The notes under the pieces: generated by a model
Database searches by the model: none
Seen by the model: the letters and a program-made list of their open reading frames with translations, nothing else
Told to the model about the DNA's origin: nothing
Translations under genes and position numbers: made by a program
Part shown: positions 15,731 to 24,272 of the stretch, piece by piece
How positions within the stretch are numbered: position 1 is the stretch's first letter
Layout of the letters: every line of letters begins with the position of its first letter
From: Methylacidiphilales bacterium
GTDB lineage: Bacteria > Verrucomicrobiota > Verrucomicrobiia > Methylacidiphilales > UBA1321
NCBI GenBank assembly: GCA_021272315.1
Contig: JAJSLI010000088.1
Coordinates: 1-41,970 of the forward strand
DNA length: 41,970 nucleotides
Direction: 5' to 3'

Positions 15731-16869
15731 TCCGCGGCTTCTTCGGCAATTGTCATCCAGCGGCGGAAAAATCCGGCGCCCTCCTCGAGGTCGCTCAACA
15801 GGATGTGTTCGTCCTTCGTGTGGGCCTGCGCGATGGAACCGGGCCCGATGCAGACGGCGGTACAGTTCGCGCCACCCAGGATGGAGGCATCGGAAAACCA
15901 GGGCGCAGTGGTGAAGCCGCGGGCCGCTTTCCCGAGGCGTTGGACCCACGGGAGCGTTTCGTCCGTGTCGAGCGGCGGCGAATAGCGTTGCAAACGCACG
16001 ACGGTTTCGGGCACCGCGGCCTGCAGCGTGGTTTCGAGGCGCCGCCGGAATTTATCGGCGTCGACACCGGGGACAACGCGGCAATCGATTTCGATCAGGC
16101 ATTTATCGGGCACGATGTTGACCTTGCTGCCCCCGGCGATGGTGCCGGCGTTGATCGTGACGGGACCGAGCTTGAGATGGGGCTCGCGGGCGAGGCCGGG
16201 GATAATCTGTTCCTCGATGATTTCGAGGACGCGGCGCATGGCGTAGATGGCGTTGCGGCCCCGGTCGGGCGTCGAACCGTGACAGGCGACGCCGGTGGTG
16301 GCGATTTCGATCCAGAGCGCCCCTTTGTGCGCGGTAACGACGCCGAGGCCGGTCGGTTCCAGGACAAGGGTGAGATCGCTGGAGAAACCCTTTTTCGTGA
16401 GGGCATGGGCGCCATCGTTGCCCGCCTCCTCGCCCATAAGCGCAAGAAAGATCCACTCGATGCGCGACCGGGCGCGGGCGGGGCTTTGCGCCCATTCGCT
16501 CACGGCCCAGAGCGCGGCGGCCATCGGGCCCTTGGTGTCGGTGGAACCGCGGCCGAAAAGTTTGCCGTCGCGGATGGCGGGGTCGAAGGGCGGGATGGTC
16601 ATGCCCGCGACGCTGACGGTGTCAAGATGGGGCGCGAAGGCGAGACGGGCCTTCGGTTGCTCCGGCGTGAAACGGGCGACGACGTTGGGCCGGCCCGGTT
16701 CGACCGGTTCGAGGGTAGCCTCGGCGCCGAGCGCGCGGAGAAAATCGGCGACATATTCGGCCAGGGCCTGCTCGCCGACACGGTCGGTGCCGGGCGTGCC
16801 CTGCGGATTGACGCTCGGAATGGCGACCAGGTCCTGCAGCAGCTCGACGACATTTTTGGGACGGGCCAT
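15727..16869 (-). CDS. M20 family deacylase/peptidase (ArgE/DapE-like)
   Basis: Zinc-dependent amidohydrolase of 380 residues. Metal ligands and catalytic residues are all visible: His81 in HLDTV with Asp83, Asp111 in GSTDTKG, Glu147/Glu148 in GEEAGNDG, and a C-terminal His in AHTKDEHI. A dimerisation domain (about 180-290) sits between. The GPGSIAQAHTKDEHI ending resembles acetylornithine deacetylase or succinyl-diaminopimelate desuccinylase, but relatives act on many acyl-amino acids, so I give no symbol. First gene of a three-gene operon; its stop overlaps the membrane-protein ATG. Divergent from the kinase-etherase gene across 130 bp. Confidence 0.92.
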   Translation of the reverse strand: MARPKNVVELLQDLVAIPSVNPQGTPGTDRVGEQALAEYVADFLRALGAEATLEPVEPGRPNVVARFTPEQPKARLAFAPHLDTVSVAGMTIPPFDPAIRDGKLFGRGSTDTKGPMAAALWAVSEWAQSPARARSRIEWIFLALMGEEAGNDGAHALTKKGFSSDLTLVLEPTGLGVVTAHKGALWIEIATTGVACHGSTPDRGRNAIYAMRRVLEIIEEQIIPGLAREPHLKLGPVTINAGTIAGGSKVNIVPDKCLIEIDCRVVPGVDADKFRRRLETTLQAAVPETVVRLQRYSPPLDTDETLPWVQRLGKAARGFTTAPWFSDASILGGANCTAVCIGPGSIAQAHTKDEHILLSDLEEGAGFFRRWMTIAEEAAE

Positions 16870-16999
16870 GCCAACAGCCTAGGCGGTCTGTGGAAATGAG
16901 GGCAAGGTGGAACCCTTTGGAACTTATAAGACCTATGGGAATAGATCCGCTCCATCTTTTCGATGGCCTTTCAGCCGGTAAAAAGATGATAGTGTTCCA

Positions 17000-18823
17000 A
17001 TGGCTGGAAAAAATGAGATGCGGGGCATTCTCGGAATCGAGGGTGGCGGGACGAAAACGACCTGGGCGCTGCTGACGAGGCAGGGCCGCGTCCTGGCGCG
17101 TGGCGAGGCGGGGCCGGGCAACACCCTGCTCCTCAATGACGCGGAGCTGGGGAAATTGTTCCGGACAATCCGGCGCGACGCGGGTCCGCGGGTGGAAGCG
17201 ATCGGCGGGGCGTTCGCCGGCTGCGGCCAAGCGGCGGAACAGGCGCGCGTCGGGAAGGTTTTGCGCAAAATCTGGCCGCATGCGCGCGCGGTGCGGGTAA
17301 TGGAGGACACGCGCTCGGTGCTGGCGGCGGCCTTTGGCGACGGACCGGGGCTGGCGGTGATCGCGGGCACCGGTTCGAACGTCGCGGGGCAGAAATCGTC
17401 CCGCGATCCGATCGAAAAGGCGGGCGGATGGGGTCATCTCTTTTCGGACCGGGGCGGCGCCTACGATCTGGCGCGTCGCGGCCTGGAAGCGGCGTTCGAC
17501 CGCTACGACGACGGGAAAAAAATTTCGCCGCTGGCCCGGGAATTTCTAAATACAACGGGCCAGAACACGATGGAGGAGCTGGCGCCGTTTCTTTTGCGCG
17601 ACACGGGCAAGGCGGCGGTGGCGCAGTGGGCGCAGTGCGTTTTTGCGGCGGCGCAAAAAGGCGACCGCGAAGCGCGCACACTGGTGAACGAGTCGGCGCG
17701 GGCGCTGGCGGCAAAAACAGCGGCGCTGGCTCGGCGGATGAAATTTTCCCGGCCCGAGGTGGCGCTCATCGGCGGCCTGTTCGAGAACCAGCCTGATTAT
17801 CGGGCGCGGTTCCGGCAAGCATTGCGGCGGATATGTCCGCAAGCGTGCGTGTTTTTGACGACGGTGCCCGGCTTTCTCGGCGCGGCGCGGCTGGCCGGGC
17901 TGGAAAAATTTCCCGCGGAGCAAAAAGCGAACGGCAAGCCGGCGGCCACTGCCGAGCCGGCCCGGCTGGCGGCTTTTGCGAGCGCGGCGACTGAGCAGCG
18001 CAATCCCCGTTCTCGCGGGCTCGACCGGCGCACCATCCCACAATTGGTCGATCTTTTCATCCGCGAGGAGCGCCACGTCGAAAAGGCGCTGGCCGCGCAG
18101 CGAAAAGAGATCGCAAAAGCGGCGGCCCTGGTGGCGAAACGGCTCGGCGCGGGCGGACGCCTCTTTTATGTCGGGGCCGGAACCAGCGGGCGGCTCGGCG
18201 TGGTCGATGCGAGCGAAATGCCGCCGACCTATAACGCACCCCCGGAGCAGGTGCAGGCGATCATCGCGGGCGGCCCGGCGGCGGTCTTTCGCAGCCAGGA
18301 GGGCGCGGAGGATGCGCGCGATACGGGCGCGGACGAGTTGCGCGCGCGGGGCCTGACGAAGCGCGACGTGGTCTGCGGCATTGCGGCGAGCGGCCAGACG
18401 CCGTTTGTGCTTGGTGCGCTCGAGTTCGCGCGCCGCCGCGGTGCCGGGACGGTGCTGCTGTCGTGCAATCCACTCCGGTCGATCCGCGTGCCGGTTGACG
18501 TGGCGGTCGATCTGCCGACCGGACCGGAGATCGTGACCGGTTCGACCCGGATGAAGGCGGGCACAGCGACGAAACTGGTCTTGAACATACTAAGCACCAT
18601 CGCGATGGTGCGGCTGGGCCGGGTGCGGGACAATCTGATGGTCAATGTCCAAGCGACGAACGATAAGCTGCGCGCCCGGGCGGTGCGACTGGTCAAGGCC
18701 TTGACCGGGCGGAGCGACTCGGAAGCGCAAGCGGCGCTCGAGTCACGAAAATGGCGGGTCCCAGATGCGGTGGAGGCTTTGCAGTGGAGTCCCTCTCAAA
18801 ATCGACGTGGAGTGCAACCGTGA
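17000..18823 (+). CDS. fusion: BadF/BcrA-type sugar kinase + N-acetylmuramic acid 6-phosphate etherase
   Basis: 607 residues with two enzymes in one chain. Residues about 7-310 are a BadF/BadG-type ASKHA kinase like N-acetylglucosamine kinase (GIEGGGTKTTWALL phosphate loop, EDTRSVLAA, IAGTGSN, GGWGHLFSDRGGAYDL). Residues about 332-600 are MurQ (RNPRSRGLD, GAGTSGRLG SIS motif, DASEMPPT, EGAED, GSTRMKAGTA). The MurQ acidic residues Glu406 and Glu437 are 31 apart, the same spacing as E. coli Glu83 and Glu114. The etherase half cleaves MurNAc-6-P to GlcNAc-6-P and lactate. A kinase making MurNAc-6-P or GlcNAc-6-P in the same chain would couple consecutive steps of cell-wall sugar recycling, with NagB further down the route. 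ATG 17018 is an alternative start with a better GGA site. An Ala/Pro-rich linker (about 305-330) joins the halves. Confidence 0.92.
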   Translation: MAGKNEMRGILGIEGGGTKTTWALLTRQGRVLARGEAGPGNTLLLNDAELGKLFRTIRRDAGPRVEAIGGAFAGCGQAAEQARVGKVLRKIWPHARAVRVMEDTRSVLAAAFGDGPGLAVIAGTGSNVAGQKSSRDPIEKAGGWGHLFSDRGGAYDLARRGLEAAFDRYDDGKKISPLAREFLNTTGQNTMEELAPFLLRDTGKAAVAQWAQCVFAAAQKGDREARTLVNESARALAAKTAALARRMKFSRPEVALIGGLFENQPDYRARFRQALRRICPQACVFLTTVPGFLGAARLAGLEKFPAEQKANGKPAATAEPARLAAFASAATEQRNPRSRGLDRRTIPQLVDLFIREERHVEKALAAQRKEIAKAAALVAKRLGAGGRLFYVGAGTSGRLGVVDASEMPPTYNAPPEQVQAIIAGGPAAVFRSQEGAEDARDTGADELRARGLTKRDVVCGIAASGQTPFVLGALEFARRRGAGTVLLSCNPLRSIRVPVDVAVDLPTGPEIVTGSTRMKAGTATKLVLNILSTIAMVRLGRVRDNLMVNVQATNDKLRARAVRLVKALTGRSDSEAQAALESRKWRVPDAVEALQWSPSQNRRGVQP

Positions 18824-18866
18824 ACGCAAAAGGCATCAAATCGTTTCCTTATTTCCGTCGCGGCGA

Positions 18867-18895
18867 TTGACTTTTTATCGAAAAACCATTTAAAT
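18867..18895 (+). promoter_or_regulatory. sigma70-like promoter, near-leaderless
   Basis: TTGACT (18867-18872), a 17-bp spacer and TTAAAT (18890-18895). The predicted start is within a few bases of the ATG at 18904, and no Shine-Dalgarno sequence is visible, so the message may be leaderless or nearly so. Read by eye. Confidence 0.45.
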
Positions 18896-18903
18896 CTGAC
18901 TAC

Positions 18904-21264
18904 ATGCGGTTGCGTGTTTATTGGATTTGTGTTTTAGCCTGTTTTTTGGCGGCTCCCCTCCCGTGCGTCCACGCTGATCCGAATAATGATGTGTATCTCC
19001 GCATCTTTCTGGGGATGAACGAAGCGGAGCAGCGTGAGAGGCAGGGCGATTACCGGGGCGCCTTGGCCGACTATACCGACTGCTATGAGAAATTGGAAAA
19101 ACTCCACAAATCCGATCCCGACTGGGAAACAGCCTTGGTGGTAAAGAGGATCGAGGATTGCCAGGCGAAGATACAAGAGTTGACGCCTCTGGTGCCGAGT
19201 CAAGCGCCTGAAACCACGCCTACTTTGCCCACGAACCCCGCGCCACAGAATCCGGAACCGGGCACTGCGCCATCGAACTCCGAAACGACCAACTCCGGAT
19301 TTTCGAACGACGTGACGACGTTGCAGCAGGAGTTGACTGCGATGAAACAGGAACTGGAGACTTGGAAACAGAAATACGAGGCCTCGGAAGCCGAGAACCA
19401 GACGCTCAAGCAGAACCTCCTCGCGTTGAATGCGCAACTCGATTCGTTGAGAAACCAGCAATCGGTCGACGCTCGCATCGGCAAGTTGATGACCCAAAAT
19501 CAGGAGTTGACCGACAAGCTGGCCGCAGCGGAGCAGGAACTCGACGAGATCAAGGGCAATCCGAAGTCGACCCTCGCCATGGTCCGGGCCCAGTTGAAGA
19601 ACACGAAGGACCAACTGGCGCAGACCCAGTCGCAGAATGACGCCTTGCAGCAGACCACGACCACCCTGAAGCAGCAACTTGAGCAGGCCCAGAGCGACCT
19701 GACCGTCGCGAACCAGCAATTGGCCACGGCCAACGCCAACTCGCCCGATTACGAGCGGCTCAAGCGGGACAACGAGATCATGCGCGACATTCTCACGCGG
19801 GAACTGCAGGAGCAGGCGCATCGCGACATGGCCAAGCGGCTCTACCAGGAAGAATATGACCGGCTGAAGATCAATTCGAAGGTGCTCGAAGAACAGATCG
19901 ACATCATCGCAACGCCGCCGACTGCGCCGACCAACGACCAGGAACGGGATCTCCTGGCCAGCCTCCTGAAGGCGCCGGGGCCCACGGAACTCACCCGGCC
20001 GCCGGTTAACAGCGGCAACAGCTTTACCGCGCAGGCTGCGGGCACCAATACGAATCCTTCGACGCCCGATGCGACCACAAACGCGACGCCCGCGACGTCG
20101 CCGGAGATGGCGACTGACAATACCGTGACGACGACAGGCACCGCGCCTACGACGAACATGGCCGATAATCCCGCTCAGGCGTCCACAAACCAAGCGCCGC
20201 TGTCGGTGTCGATCAACCTGGGTGGCGGAACTACAGCATCGGCGACAACAAACGTCGCCGACAACACTCAGCCCTCTGCTCCAGTGCAGCCTGCCTCCCC
20301 GGCGGTAACTCCGCCCGCCACGACCACAACAGATACAACGACTACGACTGACCAGACTGCTTCCGGTTCGACGAACACAGCCGTGACGACTCCAGCGGTG
20401 ACCAATCCGACTACTCCCGCCGTGCCGGATACGACCGCGACGAACACGCCAGCGGTGACGGTGACTACGCCCACTCAGCCGGACCAGGGCGGTCTCACAA
20501 ACACGGCAAACACTTCCGCAACCAATACCGACACGACGTCGACGACTCCGACGGCGCCCGCCTCAACGGACACTACGCCGGCGCCCGGGCCGGGCCAGAC
20601 GACAACGACGGTGACCACCACGACGATCCAGAATGGGGGCGGCGATACTGACAAACAGCGACAGGACGACCCGGAGCGATTCGCGGACAAGCCGCGCTTG
20701 CCGGACGACATGCACGACACCGCTCAGGCGGCGGCCGACCTCTTCAAAATGGGGCGGTATGATGAAGCGGCGGATAAATACCAGACGATCATCGACAAGT
20801 ATCCCGAATCGCTTTACGCGTGGAGCAATCTCGGCGTGGTGCGGTTCCAGCAGAAAAATTACGACGCGGCGCTCAGGGCGCTGCAGCAGGCGGTTAAGCT
20901 TTCGCCGGCGGACGCCTTTTCCTATTCGAATCTGGGTATCGTTTATTACCAGATGGGCCAGTACGACAGCGCGATCAGCGCGCTGGAAAAGGCGCTGGCC
21001 CTGGAGCCGAACGATGCCAAAAGCCACAATTATCTGGGCTGCGCCTGTTCGCAGAAGGGCTGGCAGGAAGTGGCCGAGAAGGAATTTCTGAAGGCGATCT
21101 CCATCGACGACGAATTCGGGGACGCCCACTTCAATCTGGCACTGGTCTACGCGACGGAAAAGCCGCCGTCGCTGGAACTGGCACGGCGCCACTACAACCG
21201 GGCGCTGGAACTGGGCATCGCCAGGGACGACCGCCTTGAAAAGCTCTTGCAGATACCGCAATAA
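18904..21264 (+). CDS. secreted coiled-coil / Thr-rich / TPR protein
   Basis: 786 residues in four parts. First is a signal peptide (WICVLACFLAAPLPCVHA, cleaved before DPN). Residues about 30-95 form a TPR-like helical segment (RQGDYRGALADYTDCYEKL). Residues about 130-335 are a long heptad coiled coil rich in Gln, Glu, Leu and Lys. Residues about 350-590 are a disordered Thr/Ala/Pro/Asn linker. Residues 603-786 hold four to five TPRs (for example WSNLGVVRFQQKNYDAALRAL). The architecture suggests a periplasmic or envelope scaffold for protein-protein contacts; FimV-like or PulC-like roles are possible but unproven. I see no enzyme motif. It carries its own promoter. Confidence 0.85.
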   Translation: MRLRVYWICVLACFLAAPLPCVHADPNNDVYLRIFLGMNEAEQRERQGDYRGALADYTDCYEKLEKLHKSDPDWETALVVKRIEDCQAKIQELTPLVPSQAPETTPTLPTNPAPQNPEPGTAPSNSETTNSGFSNDVTTLQQELTAMKQELETWKQKYEASEAENQTLKQNLLALNAQLDSLRNQQSVDARIGKLMTQNQELTDKLAAAEQELDEIKGNPKSTLAMVRAQLKNTKDQLAQTQSQNDALQQTTTTLKQQLEQAQSDLTVANQQLATANANSPDYERLKRDNEIMRDILTRELQEQAHRDMAKRLYQEEYDRLKINSKVLEEQIDIIATPPTAPTNDQERDLLASLLKAPGPTELTRPPVNSGNSFTAQAAGTNTNPSTPDATTNATPATSPEMATDNTVTTTGTAPTTNMADNPAQASTNQAPLSVSINLGGGTTASATTNVADNTQPSAPVQPASPAVTPPATTTTDTTTTTDQTASGSTNTAVTTPAVTNPTTPAVPDTTATNTPAVTVTTPTQPDQGGLTNTANTSATNTDTTSTTPTAPASTDTTPAPGPGQTTTTVTTTTIQNGGGDTDKQRQDDPERFADKPRLPDDMHDTAQAAADLFKMGRYDEAADKYQTIIDKYPESLYAWSNLGVVRFQQKNYDAALRALQQAVKLSPADAFSYSNLGIVYYQMGQYDSAISALEKALALEPNDAKSHNYLGCACSQKGWQEVAEKEFLKAISIDDEFGDAHFNLALVYATEKPPSLELARRHYNRALELGIARDDRLEKLLQIPQ

Positions 21265-21418
21265 CGGCGGTGCGTCCGCAGGAACTGCCGTCCGCCAGGA
21301 CAATTTCCTTGGGCGGAGCGGCAAAAGATAGGGTATAGTGCCTTCGCCACGAAAGGGAAAATGCAGGTTTGGGCTTGCTTTTTAAGAGGGCGGGGCGAAC
21401 TCTCGATATTACCTCGTT

Positions 21419-21877
21419 ATGCAAATCAGCAGCCTGCTCAAACCGGAACAGATCAAGCTCGAATTGACGCAGCAAAAGCGATGTAACGCGATCAATGAAG
21501 TGGCGCAGCTTCTGCAGACGAACCCCAACGTGCTGAACTTCGCCGGGTTTTACGAGGAGCTGCTGGCCCGCGAGCGGATCGAGTCGACCTGCCTCGGCAA
21601 CGAAATCGCCTTTCCCCACGCCCGCACCGATTTTCTCAAGGGGATGGTGCTGGCCGTGGGACGCAGCCCCCAGGGCGTCTGGTTCGAAAACTCGGGCCAG
21701 ACGGTGAAGCTGATTTTTGTCATCGGCACGCCGAAACGAATGGTGACCGATTATCTCAGCGTGGTGGGCGGGCTGGCGCGGCTGCTCAAGGAAGCTTCCA
21801 CGCGCGAGCAGCTCGTCAACGCGCCAAACGTCGAAGAGTTTATCGCCACGCTGACCCAGGCTGAATTGGCGCGGTAA
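21419..21877 (+). CDS. PTS sugar transporter subunit IIA / nitrogen-PTS EIIA-like
   Basis: A 152-residue EIIA domain of the fructose/mannitol/PtsN type. The phospho-accepting histidine is His67 in the IAFPHART motif. Other family marks are TCLGNEIAFPHA, VKLIFVIGTP and a C-terminal helix (ARLLKEAST). No EIIB or EIIC is encoded in the window, so a regulatory role like EIIA-Ntr is more likely than direct sugar transport; this is inference. The ATG at 21419 directly starts the domain and no ribosome site is obvious. A palindromic repeat follows 13 bp after the stop. Confidence 0.9.
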   Translation: MQISSLLKPEQIKLELTQQKRCNAINEVAQLLQTNPNVLNFAGFYEELLARERIESTCLGNEIAFPHARTDFLKGMVLAVGRSPQGVWFENSGQTVKLIFVIGTPKRMVTDYLSVVGGLARLLKEASTREQLVNAPNVEEFIATLTQAELAR

Positions 21878-21890
21878 GTCGTGCTGAAAA

Positions 21891-21918
21891 TGTAGCGGCG
21901 GTCTGTGACCGTCGCTAC
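21891..21918 (+). repeat. 27-28 bp dispersed palindrome, copy 2
   Basis: The arms GTAGCGGCGGTC and GACCGTCGCTAC are separated by TGT, a 12-bp stem with one G-U pair when read as + strand RNA. Same family and same orientation relative to the upstream gene as 4402-4429. It lies in the 47-bp gap between the convergent EIIA and rhlE-like stops. Confidence 0.8.
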
Positions 21919-21924
21919 AACTGA

Positions 21925-23148
21925 CTACCGCCTTCTCACGCCAAAACTATAGCCTTTGCCGGCGCGGCCGCCGCGGATGTTGCCGGCCTTGCCGACCATA
22001 TGCTTCGCCTTGTCATCGAGGGCAAGCGAATAGACGTAGGAAAAGCCTTCGAGCTTCACGCGCGGGATGGACTGGCCGATAAAGCGCTCGATGGCGGCGA
22101 CATCGGGGCCTTCCTCGGCGGTCATCAGGGTGAAGGCGTCGCCCACGGCCTGGGCGCGACCGGTGCGGCCGATGCGATGGACGTAATCCTCGGTATGCTG
22201 CGGCACGTCGTAATTGATGACATGGCTGATCCCGGCCACGTCGATGCCGCGCGAGGCGATGTCGGTGGCGACCATCACCTCGTACTTGCCGTTGCGAAAG
22301 CCTTCGAGCGCTTCAAGCCGCTCGTTCTGCGAACGGTTCGAGTGGAGCACGGCAACCGAATGTTGCGACGTCTTGAGCCTCGTGGCGATCCGGTCGGCGG
22401 CGTGCTTGGTGCGGACGAAAATCAAGACGGAATCGAAATTGGTCTGCTTGAGCAACTCGACCAGCAGGTCGAATTTCTGCACTGCGGCGACGGGATAAAG
22501 CGCGTGGGTGATGGTTTCGGCGGGCGAGCGGCGCGCTCCGATCTCGATTTTCTCCGGCGCGCGCAACGCCCACTCGGTGAGGCGTGCGATTTCGGGCGGC
22601 ATGGTGGCGGAGAAGAGGAGGGTCTGGCGCTCGCGCGGACATTGGTCGATGATGCGGCGCACATCGGGCATGAAGCCCATGTCAAGCATGCGGTCGGCCT
22701 CATCGAGGACGAGATGCTGGATGGCGTCGAGCTTGACGTTGCCCTGTTCGAGGTGGTCGAGCAGGCGTCCCGGCGTGGCGACGAGGATATCGGTCCCAGC
22801 TTTGAGCTCGCTGAGCTGCTTGCCGTAGCCGACGCCGCCGTAGACGACAGTGGTGCGGAGATCGGAAAAGCGCGCGTAGTCGCGGAAGGCGGTCTCGACC
22901 TGGGCGGCGAGTTCGCGCGTCGGTTCGAGGATGAGCACGCGCAGCGCGCCGTGATGCTTGAGTTGGGTGAGAAGCGGAAGGGCGAAAGCAGCGGTCTTGC
23001 CGGTGCCGGTCTGGGAGGCGCCGATGAGGTCCTTGCCGCCGAGGACGAGGGGAAACGCGCGCAACTGGATCGGCGTCGGGTCGAGATAGCCCATCGACTG
23101 GACGCTGTGGACGACGTCGTCTGAAAGGCCGAGATTCTGGAAAGACAT
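21925..23148 (-). CDS. rhlE: DEAD-box ATP-dependent RNA helicase (RhlE-like)
   Basis: 407 residues with a complete helicase core: Q motif (FQNLGLSDD, PTPIQ), motif I ASQTGTGKT at 44-52, Ia PTRELA, Ib TPGRLLDH, motif II DEAD in VLDEADRMLDMGF, motif III SAT, then the RecA2 motifs FVRTK, ATDIASRGIDV and HRIGRTGRA. The C-terminal tail is short and basic (GGRAGKGYSFGVRRR), so it lacks long RNA-binding extensions. Remodels RNA duplexes, for example in ribosome assembly or mRNA decay. It starts 5 bp after the rho stop, so the two form one leftward unit. Confidence 0.93.
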   Translation of the reverse strand: MSFQNLGLSDDVVHSVQSMGYLDPTPIQLRAFPLVLGGKDLIGASQTGTGKTAAFALPLLTQLKHHGALRVLILEPTRELAAQVETAFRDYARFSDLRTTVVYGGVGYGKQLSELKAGTDILVATPGRLLDHLEQGNVKLDAIQHLVLDEADRMLDMGFMPDVRRIIDQCPRERQTLLFSATMPPEIARLTEWALRAPEKIEIGARRSPAETITHALYPVAAVQKFDLLVELLKQTNFDSVLIFVRTKHAADRIATRLKTSQHSVAVLHSNRSQNERLEALEGFRNGKYEVMVATDIASRGIDVAGISHVINYDVPQHTEDYVHRIGRTGRAQAVGDAFTLMTAEEGPDVAAIERFIGQSIPRVKLEGFSYVYSLALDDKAKHMVGKAGNIRGGRAGKGYSFGVRRR

Positions 23149-23153
23149 TAAGT

Positions 23154-24272
23154 TTAGCTTGCGGGGCGCGCGGGGAGTTGTTCGAGGGCCGATTTGTTGT
23201 CGTTGAATTTCTTGAGGATCATGAGGAGCCGCTCCATCTGCGCTTGGACGGGCAGGCCGTGGAGACCGCGCCGGATGATGGTGACTTTGTCGAGGATCGC
23301 CTTGGGCAGAAGCAGCTCTTCGCGGCGCGTGCCCGATTTTTCGATGTCGATGGCGGGGTAGACGCGCGCCTCGGCGAGACGCCGGTCGAGCACGATCTCC
23401 ATGTTGCCGGTGCCCTTGAATTCCTGGAAAATGACTTCGTCCATGCGCGAACCGGTGTCGATCAGCGCCGTGGCGACGATGGTGAGCGCGCCAGCTTCCT
23501 CGGTCTGGCGGGCGGCGGCGAAAATCTTGCGCGGAATTTCCAGCGCGCGGGAGCTGATGCCGCCGCTCATGGTGTTGCCCTTGGAGCCGACGTTGAAGGC
23601 GCGGCCCAAGCGGGTGATCGAGTCCATGAGAATGAAGACATCGCGGCCGCTTTCGACCAGGCGCTTGGCCCGCTCAATGACGAGCCTCGAAAGGCGGACG
23701 TGGCTGGCGTTTTCCTGGTCATTGGAGGAAGACCAGAGCTCGCCGCGCCCGGCGAGGAACTGGCGGAAATCGGTCACTTCTTCGGGGCGTTCGTCGATGA
23801 GGACGATCATGAGGAAGGTGTCGGGGGAATTGGTCAGCACCGCGTCGGCGATGGCCTGCATGAGCATAGTCTTGCCGGTGCGGGGCGAGGCGACGATCAG
23901 GCCGCGCTGGCCCTGGCCGATGGGCGTCATCAGGTCCATGACGCGGGCGGGAAGTTTGTCGGCGCCGGTCTCAAGCTTGATCCAGCGGTTCGGGTTGATG
24001 GTGGTCAGTTCCTCGAAAGGGAGCTGGTCGCGGTAGATGTCGATGGCGCGCTCGTTGATCTGCTGCAGCTCGATGAGTTGCGGGCCGCGGCCGTTGGCAA
24101 TGCTCAGGCCGGAGAGCTGCACGCCATCACGCAGGCCGTTGCGCTTGATCATGTCGGGCGGCACAAAGACATCCTGCGGCGTAGGCGCGCTGCCCCTCTC
24201 GGGTTTGCGCAAGAAGCCGTAACCTTTATCGTGAATTTCTAATATGCCCGCTACGGGCGAGGAATCTGACAT
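23154..24272 (-). CDS. rho: transcription termination factor Rho
   Basis: Hexameric RNA-dependent ATPase that ends transcription at non-coding or untranslated RNA. 372 residues: cold-shock-like RNA-binding domain (ILEIHDKGYGFLRKPE at 10-25), Walker A SPRTGKT at 129-135, the Q/R loop region, ILMDSITRLGRAFN, and the C-terminal FKGTGNMEIVL and SGTRREELLL motifs. It begins where the OB domain begins; the N-terminal helical domain (about 47 residues in E. coli, 419 in total) is missing. The frame upstream of the ATG is open for only about 70 bp before a TAA, so a longer product is unlikely. Co-transcribed with rhlE. Confidence 0.95.
   Translation of the reverse strand: MSDSSPVAGILEIHDKGYGFLRKPERGSAPTPQDVFVPPDMIKRNGLRDGVQLSGLSIANGRGPQLIELQQINERAIDIYRDQLPFEELTTINPNRWIKLETGADKLPARVMDLMTPIGQGQRGLIVASPRTGKTMLMQAIADAVLTNSPDTFLMIVLIDERPEEVTDFRQFLAGRGELWSSSNDQENASHVRLSRLVIERAKRLVESGRDVFILMDSITRLGRAFNVGSKGNTMSGGISSRALEIPRKIFAAARQTEEAGALTIVATALIDTGSRMDEVIFQEFKGTGNMEIVLDRRLAEARVYPAIDIEKSGTRREELLLPKAILDKVTIIRRGLHGLPVQAQMERLLMILKKFNDNKSALEQLPARPAS

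Noticed and set aside
22000-24242. long rightward ORFs across rhlE and rho
   Set aside because: Both are complements of clear helicase and Rho genes with no motif of their own.
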